The notes beneath the pieces were generated by a model. It was not told the origin of the DNA and did not search any database. It saw only the letters and a program-made list of their open reading frames with translations. Position numbers and translations under genes: made by a program. From positions 1 to 64,000 of the forward strand of contig JAIYDS010000022.1 of assembly GCA_027487385.1 (NCBI GenBank): 64,000 nt of DNA, written 5' to 3'. Positions 16,232 to 25,108 of the stretch are shown piece by piece (position 1 is the stretch's first letter; the number at the start of each line of letters is the position of its first letter). The stretch is from Acetobacteraceae bacterium. Lineage in GTDB: Bacteria; Pseudomonadota; Alphaproteobacteria; Acetobacterales; Acetobacteraceae.

Positions 16232-17044
16232 TTATCCTCGCGGTGTTCCCGCCCGGGGGTCATGGCGCGGATCATGCGCCTCACCCCGCAGCATCGCCCT
16301 CACATATTGCCAGGCGCCATAAATTCCACCCATGCCGGCCTTGCCATCGAGCACAATCCGGAAGCGTTCCGGATCACGGCTGATGGCGTCCTCGGCCAGG
16401 CGGTCCATGGTTTCGGCCATGGCGGCGCGAATCGCCTCGGTCCGGGCGTCACGATCCAGCGCGAGCAGCGTGCGGCCATCCAGCGGCGCGCCAAAGGCCA
16501 GCAGCGCCTCGCCACGCTTTTCCGTCCAATGCGTGTATTCGAGGGCGAGCGGCACCAGCACCGCATCGGGCGCGATTTCCGCGAGCCGCGTGACGCCGGG
16601 GGCGAGCGGCACCGGCCGCTCCCGCGCATCGGCGAAGCGGCCGGGCGCATTCATCCAGAGCATGTGCCGGGGGTTTTCCAGCGCCTGCTTGGCCGTCTGC
16701 AGGAAACGCACCGCGCCGCGCGCCGAATTCTGCTCGACGCCAAAGACGCCGAGCCGCTTCATGAAGGCGTATTTCTCCAGCGCCTGGGCGTCCATCGGCG
16801 TGAAGCCCGGCCGCTCCAGAAAGAAGCGGCGCATCAGCAGCATGAACATCACGCCGTCCCACCAGCCGGGGTGGTTGGCGAGGATGATGGCCGGCCGCCC
16901 CTCAGGCAGCGCTGGCTCGCCCCAATGGGCGACGCGCAGCGCGGAGAAATGCCCGGCGAAGGTGCGGCTGAAGGCGATGTTGAAGAACGCCATCATCCGC
17001 TCGGAACGCAGTTCCACGGGGGAAGGCGGCGTCTCCGTCGCCAT
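16232..17044 (-). CDS. PlsC-like acyltransferase (probable CrtO role)
   Basis: A 270-residue acyltransferase. NHPGWWDGVMFMLLM contains the H-x4-D catalytic motif of the glycerol-phosphate acyltransferase superfamily, at about residues 57-71. WMNAPGRFADARERP resembles the downstream motif that carries the substrate-binding Gly/Arg. In position and family it fits an enzyme that acylates the sugar of a glycosyl carotenoid, as CrtO does in staphyloxanthin synthesis, although CrtO itself is of another family. It is 5 bp after the 17050-18633 gene and 1 bp before the glycosyltransferase, so the three are one transcript. Confidence 0.78.
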   Translation of the reverse strand: MATETPPSPVELRSERMMAFFNIAFSRTFAGHFSALRVAHWGEPALPEGRPAIILANHPGWWDGVMFMLLMRRFFLERPGFTPMDAQALEKYAFMKRLGVFGVEQNSARGAVRFLQTAKQALENPRHMLWMNAPGRFADARERPVPLAPGVTRLAEIAPDAVLVPLALEYTHWTEKRGEALLAFGAPLDGRTLLALDRDARTEAIRAAMAETMDRLAEDAISRDPERFRIVLDGKAGMGGIYGAWQYVRAMLRGEAHDPRHDPRAGTPRG

Positions 17045-17049
17045 CGGCG

Positions 17050-18633
17050 TCAGGCGCCGATGAGCTCGGACTCGCGCCGGCCGGCCAGTTCCGCCTCCGG
17101 GCTCATGCCACGGCCGCCCAGATCCTGATCCAGGCTATCCGCCGCGATCCAGCCGGACATCATCACCATCGGCATGCCCGGGCCCGGGTGCGCGGCGCCG
17201 CCGGCGAGATACAGGCCCTTCACCTGGCGCGAGCGGTTGCCCGGCTTGAAGGCGCCCAGGAAGCTGCCATGGCTGGCGAGGCCATAGATGGCGCCGTCCA
17301 GGACGCGATAGCGGTTGTGGATGTCCACCGGCGTCAGGCGATGCTCGACGACGATGTTCTCCTCGATGTCGTCGAGGCCCGCGGTGCGCTTCAGCTTGTC
17401 CAGGATGGTCTGGCGATAGCCGGGGAAGAGCTCGTTCCAGTCGTGATGCGGGCGCAGATGCGGCGTGTGCACCAGGGCATAAAGCGCCTCGCCGCCCGCG
17501 GGCGCGCTGGTCGGGTCGGTCTCGGCCGTCGCCGCCAGATAGACGGTGGGGTCGGGCGCCGGCTCGCCGCGCTTATAGATGGCGTCGAACTCCTCCTCGG
17601 CGTCGCGGGAGAAGACGAAGCAGTGATGCGCCAGATGCGGGTAGCGCTTCTTCAGCCCCATATAGAGCACCACGCCGGAGCAGGCGGGCTCGAAGCCCTT
17701 CTTCGCATAGGTCTCGCCCGCCGTGCCGCCGACCAGCTCCTTGTAGGTGCGGATGGCGTCCATGTTGGAGATCACGGCGTCGCAGGCGATGCGCTCGCCG
17801 CTCGCGAGCTTCACGGCGACGACCTTGCCATTCTCGATGTCGAAGCCGGTCACGTCGCTGTCGGGGCGCAAATCGGCGCCGAGTTCACCGGCGAGCTTGG
17901 CCAGCCCCTCGGCCACGGCGCGCGTGCCGCCGACGGGATACCACACGCCCTCGCTCGCCTGCATGTCACCGATGGAGGCGAGCACGGCCGGCGCGAGATA
18001 GGGGTTGGAGCCGACATATTGGCAGAAATGGTCCAGCATCTGCGCGAGGCGATCATCGGGGACATGGCCCCGGATCACCTTGGCGACGGTCTGGCCCATG
18101 CGCAGGCTCAGAACATCCTTCAGCGTGTTCGGATTGAGGTTGGCCTTCATGTCCAGCGTGTCGGTGATGCCCTCCACCGACTTCCAGAAGAAGAACTTCT
18201 CCGACACGCCATGCAGGTGCTTCGCGACGCGCTGGAACTTGCGATAGCCATCGCCCAGGCCACGGCCGGGGGCGAATTCATCCATCAGCTTCGCCATCAC
18301 ATCCACATCGGCCATCAGGTCGATGCGGCTGCCATCCTCGAAGAAGCAACGCCATTGCGGATCCAGGCGGATCAACGGCAGCTCCTTGTTCTGGTCGCGC
18401 CCCGCCTCGGCATAGATGCGGCGCAGCACGCGCGGCACCGTCAGGATGGTGGGGCCCATGTCGAAGCGGAACTTGCCGCTGCCATCCGGCGCGTCGAGAA
18501 ACAGCTGCGCGGCCTTGCCGCCGAGCCAGGGGTTCTTGTCCAGCAGCGTGACCTTGTGGCCGCGCGCGGCCGCGGTGCAGGCGGCCGCCAAGCCGCCCAG
18601 GCCGGCACCGACAACAACAACATGAGATGTCAT
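17050..18633 (-). CDS. CrtI/CrtN/CrtP-family carotenoid oxidoreductase (CrtP-like candidate)
   Basis: A 527-residue FAD enzyme of the phytoene-desaturase family. VVVVGAGLGGLAAACTAAA and the following LLDKNPWLGGKA form the dinucleotide site, FDMGPTILTVP is the family substrate-side motif, and GLYLAGGAAHPGPGMPMVM is the C-terminal FAD motif. VWYPVGGTRAVAEGL resembles the CrtP/CrtNb terminal-oxidase branch more than bacterial CrtI. With a squalene route beside it, the likely substrate is a C30 chain whose terminal methyl is oxidised to the aldehyde. Which of this and the 18761 gene is desaturase and which is oxidase cannot be settled by eye. Confidence 0.82.
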   Translation of the reverse strand: MTSHVVVVGAGLGGLAAACTAAARGHKVTLLDKNPWLGGKAAQLFLDAPDGSGKFRFDMGPTILTVPRVLRRIYAEAGRDQNKELPLIRLDPQWRCFFEDGSRIDLMADVDVMAKLMDEFAPGRGLGDGYRKFQRVAKHLHGVSEKFFFWKSVEGITDTLDMKANLNPNTLKDVLSLRMGQTVAKVIRGHVPDDRLAQMLDHFCQYVGSNPYLAPAVLASIGDMQASEGVWYPVGGTRAVAEGLAKLAGELGADLRPDSDVTGFDIENGKVVAVKLASGERIACDAVISNMDAIRTYKELVGGTAGETYAKKGFEPACSGVVLYMGLKKRYPHLAHHCFVFSRDAEEEFDAIYKRGEPAPDPTVYLAATAETDPTSAPAGGEALYALVHTPHLRPHHDWNELFPGYRQTILDKLKRTAGLDDIEENIVVEHRLTPVDIHNRYRVLDGAIYGLASHGSFLGAFKPGNRSRQVKGLYLAGGAAHPGPGMPMVMMSGWIAADSLDQDLGGRGMSPEAELAGRRESELIGA

Positions 18634-18680
18634 ATTTATGCCCCCAGACGCCGGGCGGCCGCATCCGCGGCCTTGGCTTC

Positions 18681-18728
18681 GGAACGCTGAAGCGTTCCGG
18701 CTCGGCTATTCGCCTCGCATCCGCGAGG
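18681..18728. repeat. Two adjacent small hairpins between the two desaturase-family genes
   Basis: GGAACGC-TGAA-GCGTTCC occupies 18681-18698 and CCTCGC-ATCC-GCGAGG occupies 18713-18728. They lie in the 127-bp gap between the stop of the upstream gene and the start of the downstream gene on the minus strand. They are unlike the main palindrome family. They could attenuate or stabilise the mRNA; there is no T-run for a strong terminator. Confidence 0.5.
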
Positions 18729-18760
18729 GGCGTTCCTCACTACCATCGGTGTGGTCTCCT

Positions 18761-20314
18761 TCACGCTGTGAGCGTCGCTTCCGCGACCGGCGTCAGCGCC
18801 AAATCTTCCTGGATGAGGCGCGCGGTGATGCGCGCGCCCTCGTAGATCACCGGCAGGCCGGAGCCGGGATGCGTGCCGCCGCCCACCAGATACAGGCCCT
18901 GGGTGTCATTGAAGCGGTTGCGCGGCCGGAAGCTCAGCATCTGCATCAGGTCATGGCTGAGGTTGAAGGTGGCGCCGAAGCCCACCGAGAATTCATCCTG
19001 CCAATCCTGCGGCGAGACGATGCGCTCGTAGCGGATGCGGGATTCGATGTCGTGCAGCCCCAGCACCTTCAGGCGCTCGATCGCGATGTCGCGATAGCGC
19101 TTGCTCTCGACGCTCCAATCCGCGCCATGGCGCAGATTGGGCACGGGCACGAGCATATACAGCGCCGCATGGCCGGGCGGCGCCAGGCTCGGATCGGTCA
19201 CGCAGGGGTTCTGGACATAAAGGCTCGGCACATCCGGCAGTTCGCCGTTTTCGATCTGGTGAATGTTGCGCTGATACTCTTCCGCGAGCAGCACATTGTG
19301 ATGCGCCAGTTCCGGATAGGTGCCCTCGATGCCGAGATAGAGCATGAAGGTCGAGCAGGAATAGCGCGACTTCTCGATCTTCTGGTCGGACCAGGCCTTG
19401 CGGATGGAATTGGGCACGAGCTTCGGCACGGCATGGGCGAAATCGCCGTTCAGCACCACGCTGTCGGCCGCGATGTGCTGGCCGCCGACCTCAACACCCA
19501 CGGCGCGACGGCCGGCGAAGGTGATCTTCTCCACGGGAGTGTTCAGCCGGATTTCGACACCCAGCCGCTCGGCCACGCGGGCCATGGCATCACTCACCGC
19601 GCCGCAGCCGCCGCGCGGGTGATAGACCCCGTATTCATATTCCAGGAAGCTCAGAATGGTGAAGAGCGAGGGGCATTTGAAGGGCGACATGCCCAGGTAT
19701 TTGGTCTGGAAGCTGAAGGCGAGCCGCGTGCGCGGATCCTTGAAATAGCGCTTCAGATCCTGGTCCACCTGCTTGTGCGGGCGAAGCTGCGGGATGCTCT
19801 TCAGGATATCCACGCCGACCATATCGGCGTTGGAAAGGAAGGGACGCTCCAGGAAGGGGCGGAAGACGGCCAGCTTCTCGCGGTTTTCCGTCATGAAGCG
19901 GCGCACGCCCGCCACATCGCCCGGTGCGAAGCTGCCGATGTTGCGCTCCATCTGATCCAGGTCACCCGTCGCATCGATCGTGATGTTGGGCTGACCCTCG
20001 AAGATCAGGCGGTATTGCGGGTCGAGGCGGATGAGATCCACCTCCTCCTCCAGCCGCGCGCCGCAGGTCTCGAAGATTTCCTTCAGGATTCGCGGATAGA
20101 GGAAGAAGGTCGGCCCCAGGTCGAACTTGTACCCCTCGGGCGAGGTGAGGGTGCGGGTGCGGCCCCCCACCACCCCGTCCTTTTCAAACAGCGTCACCTT
20201 GGCGCCGGACGCGGCCAATTGCATCGCGGCGGCCAGGCCACCAGGGCCGGCGCCGATGACGGCAACATGCGGGCGCGACCGGCGGGGCGAGGGGGAGGAA
20301 AGAGGTGCGTTCAT
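18761..20314 (-). CDS. CrtI/CrtN-family carotenoid desaturase (CrtN-like candidate)
   Basis: A 517-residue FAD desaturase of the CrtI/CrtN family. VAVIGAGPGGLAAAMQLAA and LFEKDGVVGGRT form the FAD site, FDLGPTFFLYPRI is the family motif, VYHPRGGCGAVSDAM is the mid-protein signature, and GLYLVGGGTHPGSGLPVI the C-terminal FAD motif. It is first in the minus-strand carotenoid series, preceded by about 120 bp without a gene that must carry the promoter. Because HpnCDE are co-located and no crtB or crtE is present, a C30 substrate (squalene or hydroxysqualene-derived) is more likely than C40 phytoene. That is inference. Confidence 0.83.
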   Translation of the reverse strand: MNAPLSSPSPRRSRPHVAVIGAGPGGLAAAMQLAASGAKVTLFEKDGVVGGRTRTLTSPEGYKFDLGPTFFLYPRILKEIFETCGARLEEEVDLIRLDPQYRLIFEGQPNITIDATGDLDQMERNIGSFAPGDVAGVRRFMTENREKLAVFRPFLERPFLSNADMVGVDILKSIPQLRPHKQVDQDLKRYFKDPRTRLAFSFQTKYLGMSPFKCPSLFTILSFLEYEYGVYHPRGGCGAVSDAMARVAERLGVEIRLNTPVEKITFAGRRAVGVEVGGQHIAADSVVLNGDFAHAVPKLVPNSIRKAWSDQKIEKSRYSCSTFMLYLGIEGTYPELAHHNVLLAEEYQRNIHQIENGELPDVPSLYVQNPCVTDPSLAPPGHAALYMLVPVPNLRHGADWSVESKRYRDIAIERLKVLGLHDIESRIRYERIVSPQDWQDEFSVGFGATFNLSHDLMQMLSFRPRNRFNDTQGLYLVGGGTHPGSGLPVIYEGARITARLIQEDLALTPVAEATLTA

Positions 20315-20434
20315 GCCTGATGCGTGTCTTGTGATCGGGACAAGATGCTGCGTTGCGTCATTCGCGCAAGTCCCTGTGCCTTGGAAGGTCAGGCGCTTGG
20401 CGGCGAATTGTGGCCTTTTGGCGACAGCCCAACC

Positions 20435-22036
20435 TCATGCGGCGGGAATGAGCGCGAGCAGTTCCGCCGCGCCGGTGACTTCCGCCGCATGGGCCTCGGC
20501 GCGCGGCAGCAGCCGGGTGCGGTAGAAATCGGCGAGCGGCGCATAGCGCGGCTCCAGCCGGGCGGCCCGGGCCAGGAGCCCGGCACCCAGCACCCAGCCG
20601 CAGGCTTCCAGATAGGCGGTGGCGCTGGCCGCGACCTCCTCCGGGGCGGCGGCCAGGATCCAGCTGGTGGCATGTTCCAGCGCCTCGACGGCGGGGCTGA
20701 GGCGCGGATCGGTCGCCTTCGCCTCGGCCAGCATGCGGCGCAGCAGCGCCCCCTGGTCCCGCGGGAGCTTGCGGGTGACGAGGTCCAGCGCCTGGATGCC
20801 GTTGGTGCCCTCATAGATCGGCGTGATGCGGCTGTCGCGCAGCACCTGGGCCGCGCCGCTGCCCTCGACGAAGCCCATGCCGCCATGCACCTGGATGCCC
20901 AGATTGGCCGCCTCCACCCCGCGATCCGTGCACCAGGCCTTCACGATGGGGGTGAGCAAGGCGAGCTTCGCCTCGGCCTCGGCATCGCCTTGCCGGGCGT
21001 GGTCGGCCGCGATCACCGCCTCATAGGCCAGGAAGCGGCCGGCGAGCGTCGTGGCGCGGATTTCCGCCAGCATGCGCGCCACATCCGGGTGCCGGGCGAT
21101 GGGCTTGCCGCCCTGCACGCGATCCGCCGCATAGGCCTCGGCCAGCTTGCCGGCACGGGCGCCGATGGCCACTCCCTGCACGCCCACCTGCAACCGCGCA
21201 TTGTTCATCAGCGCGAACATGGCGGGCAGGCCGCGATGCGGCTCATGGATCAGCTCCGCCACCGCGCCCTCGAAGAGCATGGTGCAGGTGGGCGAGGCAT
21301 GGATGCCGAGCTTGTGCTCGATGCCGCCGCAGCGCAGCGCATTGGGCGTGCCGTCGGGCAGGATCGTCGGCGTGGCGAAGAGGCTGATGCCGCGCGAACC
21401 CGGCGGCGCATCGGGCAGCCGCGCCAGCACGAAATGCAACGTATTGGCCGCGATGTCGTTGGCGCCATAGGTGATGTAGATCTTCTGGCCATGCAGGGCG
21501 TAGCGGCCATCGCCCAGCGGCTCGGCCCGGGTGCGCACCGTCGAGAGATCGCTGCCGGCCTGCGGCTCGGTCAGGCACATGGTCCCGTTCCAGCGGCCGC
21601 TGGTCAGTTCCGGCAGCCATTTCGCGGATTGCTCATGCGTGCCGTATTTCTCCAGCACCTCGATCGTGCCGGTGGTGAGCAGCGGGCCGAGCGAGAAGGC
21701 CATGTCGGCCGTCGCCAGCAGCTCCGACATCGCGGTCCAGAGGGCCAGCGGCAAACCCTGCCCGCCATGTTCCTCGCCGGCGGCAAGGCCCTGCCAGCCG
21801 CCCTCCACCCAGGCGGCATAGGCCTCCTTGTAGGCCGGCGGGCAGGTGACGACGCCATCGGCGAAGCGCGCGCCGATGCGGTCGGCCTCCCCGCAATGGG
21901 GCTCGATCCGGCCCTCGGTGAATTTGCGCATCTCCTCCAGCAGGGCGGCGATGTCGCCTGCCTCCAGCCCGCAATCGGGCAGCTGGTGCAGCTTCGTGAG
22001 CGCGAAGAGGATGTCGTCGGTCTGGGTGGTGTTCAT
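20435..22036 (-). CDS. Acyl-CoA dehydrogenase (DmdC-like)
   Basis: A 533-residue acyl-CoA dehydrogenase that introduces a 2,3 double bond and passes electrons to ETF. MCLTEPQAGSDLS is the FAD/substrate motif, YITYGAND the central loop, and ITPIYEGTNGIQALDLV holds the catalytic glutamate with the motif typical of the long DmdC-like subgroup. A C-terminal extension follows, as in 3-methylmercaptopropionyl-CoA dehydrogenase homologues, but the substrate here is not established. Its start overlaps the FAD oxidase stop by 4 nt (ATGA). Confidence 0.9.
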   Translation of the reverse strand: MNTTQTDDILFALTKLHQLPDCGLEAGDIAALLEEMRKFTEGRIEPHCGEADRIGARFADGVVTCPPAYKEAYAAWVEGGWQGLAAGEEHGGQGLPLALWTAMSELLATADMAFSLGPLLTTGTIEVLEKYGTHEQSAKWLPELTSGRWNGTMCLTEPQAGSDLSTVRTRAEPLGDGRYALHGQKIYITYGANDIAANTLHFVLARLPDAPPGSRGISLFATPTILPDGTPNALRCGGIEHKLGIHASPTCTMLFEGAVAELIHEPHRGLPAMFALMNNARLQVGVQGVAIGARAGKLAEAYAADRVQGGKPIARHPDVARMLAEIRATTLAGRFLAYEAVIAADHARQGDAEAEAKLALLTPIVKAWCTDRGVEAANLGIQVHGGMGFVEGSGAAQVLRDSRITPIYEGTNGIQALDLVTRKLPRDQGALLRRMLAEAKATDPRLSPAVEALEHATSWILAAAPEEVAASATAYLEACGWVLGAGLLARAARLEPRYAPLADFYRTRLLPRAEAHAAEVTGAAELLALIPAA

Positions 22037-23148
22037 GCGGGGATCACCTCATCGCCGGCGGCCCAGGCGGGCAGCGTCGCGGCAGTTTCGGGCTTGGCGA
22101 TGGCCAGGGCGAGACGCTCGCCCAGCACCGCGCCAAACTTGAAGCCATGGCCGGAAAAACCGGACATGACCCAGGCGCGCGGGGAGAGCGGCTCGATCAC
22201 GAAACGCTCATCCGGCTCCACATCGTAGAAACATGTGGCCGAGCCGAGGCGCGTGAAGCCCTCGATGCCCGGGATGCGCTTGCGGGCGAGCGCCAGGATG
22301 CGCTCCACCTCGCGCGGATCGGGCGTGCGGTCATCATCCGGGTGGCCCTGGCGGGAGAAGCTGTGGTCGCCGATCTTGATCGGTGTGCCGGCGACGGGCG
22401 GCACCAGGTAGAAGCCGCCCTCGGCCGCGAGGTCGAGCAGCATGGGCGCCGTGGTCCAGACCGCCGAGGGCGCCTCCAGCCGCACCACCACCTGGCGCGA
22501 GGGGGTGACGCGCCGCGCCACCTCCGGCAGCAGCCGCGGAATCCAGGGGCCGGCGGCCACCACCAGCACATCGGCCGAGCGCGTCGCGCCGCCTTCCAGC
22601 GTCACCGTGGCGCGGGCGGGGTCGAGGGCAGTGGCGCGGGCCAATTCGATCACCGCGCCCTGGGCCTGCACATGCCGCGCCAGCCCGGCCACGATGCGCT
22701 CGGCCAGCAGGACGCCGCCGGCGGGGCAGAAAAAGGCGTCGTTGATCCCGGCGCCGGAGAGATAGGGAAAGCGCGCCTCGATCTCGGCCGCCGTCAGATC
22801 CTCATGCGCGCGGCCATCTTCGCGCAGCGCGGCACGGGTCTGGCGCACCCAGTCGCCGGCCGTGTCATCCAGGGCGAGAACGCCGGTCGGGATGTGCAGC
22901 ACCTCGCCCAGATCATCCCACAGGCGGTCCCAGGCGGCATAGGCCTCATCCACCATCCGCATATAGCCGCGCTGGGCGCCATAGGCGTGGCGGATCAGCC
23001 GGTGGTGATCCACCGAGGCGCCGGCCGGGTTGGGCGGGACAGCCTGGTCCAGCAGATGCACGGCAAAGCCTTGGCGCAGCAGCGCCCAGGCGGTGCAGAG
23101 CCCCATGATGCCGGCGCCAAGGATGAGGGCTTTCGGGCGTTTCTCCAT
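22033..23148 (-). CDS. FAD-dependent amine oxidoreductase (sarcosine oxidase/DAO family)
   Basis: A 371-residue DAO-fold enzyme. ALILGAGIMGLCTAWALL and LLDQAVPPNPAGASVDHHR give the FAD site, and FSGHGFKFGAVLGERLA is the C-terminal signature of monomeric sarcosine/N-methyltryptophan oxidases, where the FAD-linking cysteine is usually present. Here the equivalent stretch has no obvious cysteine. The ATG at 23148 is chosen because the glycine motif starts about 9 residues in; the longer frame upstream is antisense to the binding-protein gene. Likely substrate is a secondary or N-methyl amine, which is uncertain. Confidence 0.85.
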   Translation of the reverse strand: MEKRPKALILGAGIMGLCTAWALLRQGFAVHLLDQAVPPNPAGASVDHHRLIRHAYGAQRGYMRMVDEAYAAWDRLWDDLGEVLHIPTGVLALDDTAGDWVRQTRAALREDGRAHEDLTAAEIEARFPYLSGAGINDAFFCPAGGVLLAERIVAGLARHVQAQGAVIELARATALDPARATVTLEGGATRSADVLVVAAGPWIPRLLPEVARRVTPSRQVVVRLEAPSAVWTTAPMLLDLAAEGGFYLVPPVAGTPIKIGDHSFSRQGHPDDDRTPDPREVERILALARKRIPGIEGFTRLGSATCFYDVEPDERFVIEPLSPRAWVMSGFSGHGFKFGAVLGERLALAIAKPETAATLPAWAAGDEVIPA

Positions 23149-23250
23149 GGGCCCATCCTGCCCGTTCCGCTCGCCTCCGGGAAGCGGCGGTTGCGGGGGG
23201 CCGCCCCGCATGCCAGCCTCCCGCCCAGTCCGTGATCCGAGGAGCTTTCC

Positions 23251-24855
23251 ATGCATCGTCGTGACCTTCTGGCGGCGGGTGCCGCGCTTGCGGCCGCCCC
23301 GGCCGCCACCGCCCAGGCCCAGGCGCAGACCACGCTGCGCGTCGGCATGACGGTCGCCGACATTCCCTTCACCACCGGCCAGCCGAGCCAGGGGGCCGAG
23401 GGCAACCGCTTCATGGGCCTCACGCTCTATGACCCGCTGATCGCCTGGGACCTCTCCCGCGCCGACCGTGCGGCCCAGCTGCGCCCGAGCCTGGCCGAAT
23501 CCTGGACGGTGGGCGCGGACAACAAGAAGCTCTGGATCTTCCGCATCCGCCCCGGCGTGCGCTTCCATGACGGCTCCGCCTTCACCGCCGAATCCGTCGC
23601 CTGGAACCTGGCCAAGCTGCTGGACCGCGACGCCCCGCAATTCGACCGCGCCCAATCCGCCCAGGGCAGCCTCTTCACCGGCAATATCGAGCGCTGGCGC
23701 GTGCGCGACCCCATGACCATCGAGATCGAGACCAAGGTGGTGGACGCGGTCTTCCCCTATCTCATGGCCAATATCTTCTACTCCTCGCCGGCGCGGTGGG
23801 AGGAGGTGGGCCGCAACTGGGACCGCTTCGCCCAGCGCCCCTCCGGCACCGGCCCCTATATCGCCGACCGCTTCGTCCCGCGCGAGCGGCTGGAAGCCGT
23901 GCGCAATAGCAATTATTGGGACCGCGGGCGCATCCCGCAGCATGACCGCCTCGCCCTCATCCCCATGCCGGATGCGCTGACCCGCGTGGCGGCGCTCCTC
24001 TCCAATCAGGTGGATTTCATCGAGGCGCCGCCGCCGGATGCCGTGCCGCGCATTCGCTCGGCCGGGCATCAGGTCGTCACCAATGCCTATCCGCATATCT
24101 GGTGCCACCAGCTCTCCTTCGTGGAAGGCTCGCCCTTCCGCGATGTGCGGGTGCGCCAGGCGGCCAACCTCGCCATCAACCGGCCGGCCCTGGTGCAGCT
24201 GCTGGGCGGCCTGGCCATCCCGGCCAAGGGCATGATCACCGAGGGCTATCCCTGGTTCGGCACGCCGAGCTTCCAGATCGGCTACGACCCGGACCGCGCG
24301 CGGCGCCTGCTGGCCGAGGCCGGCTTCTCCCGCGCCAATCCGCTGCGCACGCGCTTCATCGTGGCCCCCACCGGCTCGGGCCAGATGCAGCCCATGCCGA
24401 TGAACGAATCCATCCAGCAGGATTTCCGCGCCGTCGGCATCGAGCTGGAATTCGAGGTGATGGATTGGGAGGCGCTGCGCGGCCGCCGCCGCCTGGGCGC
24501 CGAGGCGCCGGAGAATCGCGGCCTGCACGCCAACAACAATTCCTGGGCCTTCTGGGACCCCGATATCGGCCTGCTCGGCCCCGCCTATGGCGCGGGGCGT
24601 GTGCGCGGCGGCTTCAACTGGGGCAACTACCAGGACCCGGAGGCCGATGCCCTGGTGGTGGAGGCGCGCAACACCTTCGAGATCGAGGCGCAGAACCGCG
24701 TCCTCGCCCGGCTGCACACACGCCTGGTGGACCAGGCGATGTGGATCTGGGTGGTGCATGACACCAACCCGCGCGGCCTCTCCCGCCGGGTGCGGAACTT
24801 CACCCAGGCGCAGAGCTGGATGCAGGATCTGACGCCGATCCGCATGGAGGGATGA
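23251..24855 (+). CDS. ABC transporter substrate-binding protein, peptide/opine type (SBP family 5)
   Basis: A 534-residue periplasmic binding protein. It begins with HRRDLLAAGAALAAAPA, a short Tat-like or Sec signal ending near AQAQA. RIRPGVRFHDGSAFTAESV is the hallmark of family 5 binding proteins, followed by PSGTGPYIADRFVPRE and RVRQAANLAINRPAL. A clear GAGGAG ribosome site lies at 23241. No permease or ATPase genes follow, so it is an orphan that probably serves a transporter elsewhere. It is divergent from the FAD oxidase by about 100 bp and upstream of a second FAD oxidase. Confidence 0.9.
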   Translation: MHRRDLLAAGAALAAAPAATAQAQAQTTLRVGMTVADIPFTTGQPSQGAEGNRFMGLTLYDPLIAWDLSRADRAAQLRPSLAESWTVGADNKKLWIFRIRPGVRFHDGSAFTAESVAWNLAKLLDRDAPQFDRAQSAQGSLFTGNIERWRVRDPMTIEIETKVVDAVFPYLMANIFYSSPARWEEVGRNWDRFAQRPSGTGPYIADRFVPRERLEAVRNSNYWDRGRIPQHDRLALIPMPDALTRVAALLSNQVDFIEAPPPDAVPRIRSAGHQVVTNAYPHIWCHQLSFVEGSPFRDVRVRQAANLAINRPALVQLLGGLAIPAKGMITEGYPWFGTPSFQIGYDPDRARRLLAEAGFSRANPLRTRFIVAPTGSGQMQPMPMNESIQQDFRAVGIELEFEVMDWEALRGRRRLGAEAPENRGLHANNNSWAFWDPDIGLLGPAYGAGRVRGGFNWGNYQDPEADALVVEARNTFEIEAQNRVLARLHTRLVDQAMWIWVVHDTNPRGLSRRVRNFTQAQSWMQDLTPIRMEG

Positions 24856-25108
24856 CGGGGCCGGCGGCCCTCGCCCTCATCACCCTGCGCGCCATGGGTT
24901 GATATCCCTCGGACGCGCCATGCTGCGCGGATTCGGGGCCTTGGCGGGGCCGAGCCCTGAAGCCCGCCCGGCCCATGCGCCGCATGGCGCCGATGACGGC
25001 CATGCGCGACTGAAAGGCCGCGCCGCCGCACATCCCCGGGGCAGCCCGCATGGACGCGCCCCGCCCTTCGCCCCCATGCTGGCGCCGTGACAGGCGAGGA
25101 CAGGATGG

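Noticed and set aside
13534-16383. Open frame of 949 codons on the plus strand over hpnCD and the glycosyltransferase
   Set aside because: The minus strand carries two complete enzymes with all motifs. The plus frame is low-complexity shadow sequence.
22033-24759. Long 908-codon minus-strand frame ending in the FAD oxidoreductase
   Set aside because: Only the last 371 codons match a protein family. The upstream part is antisense to the binding-protein gene, so the start was placed at 23148.
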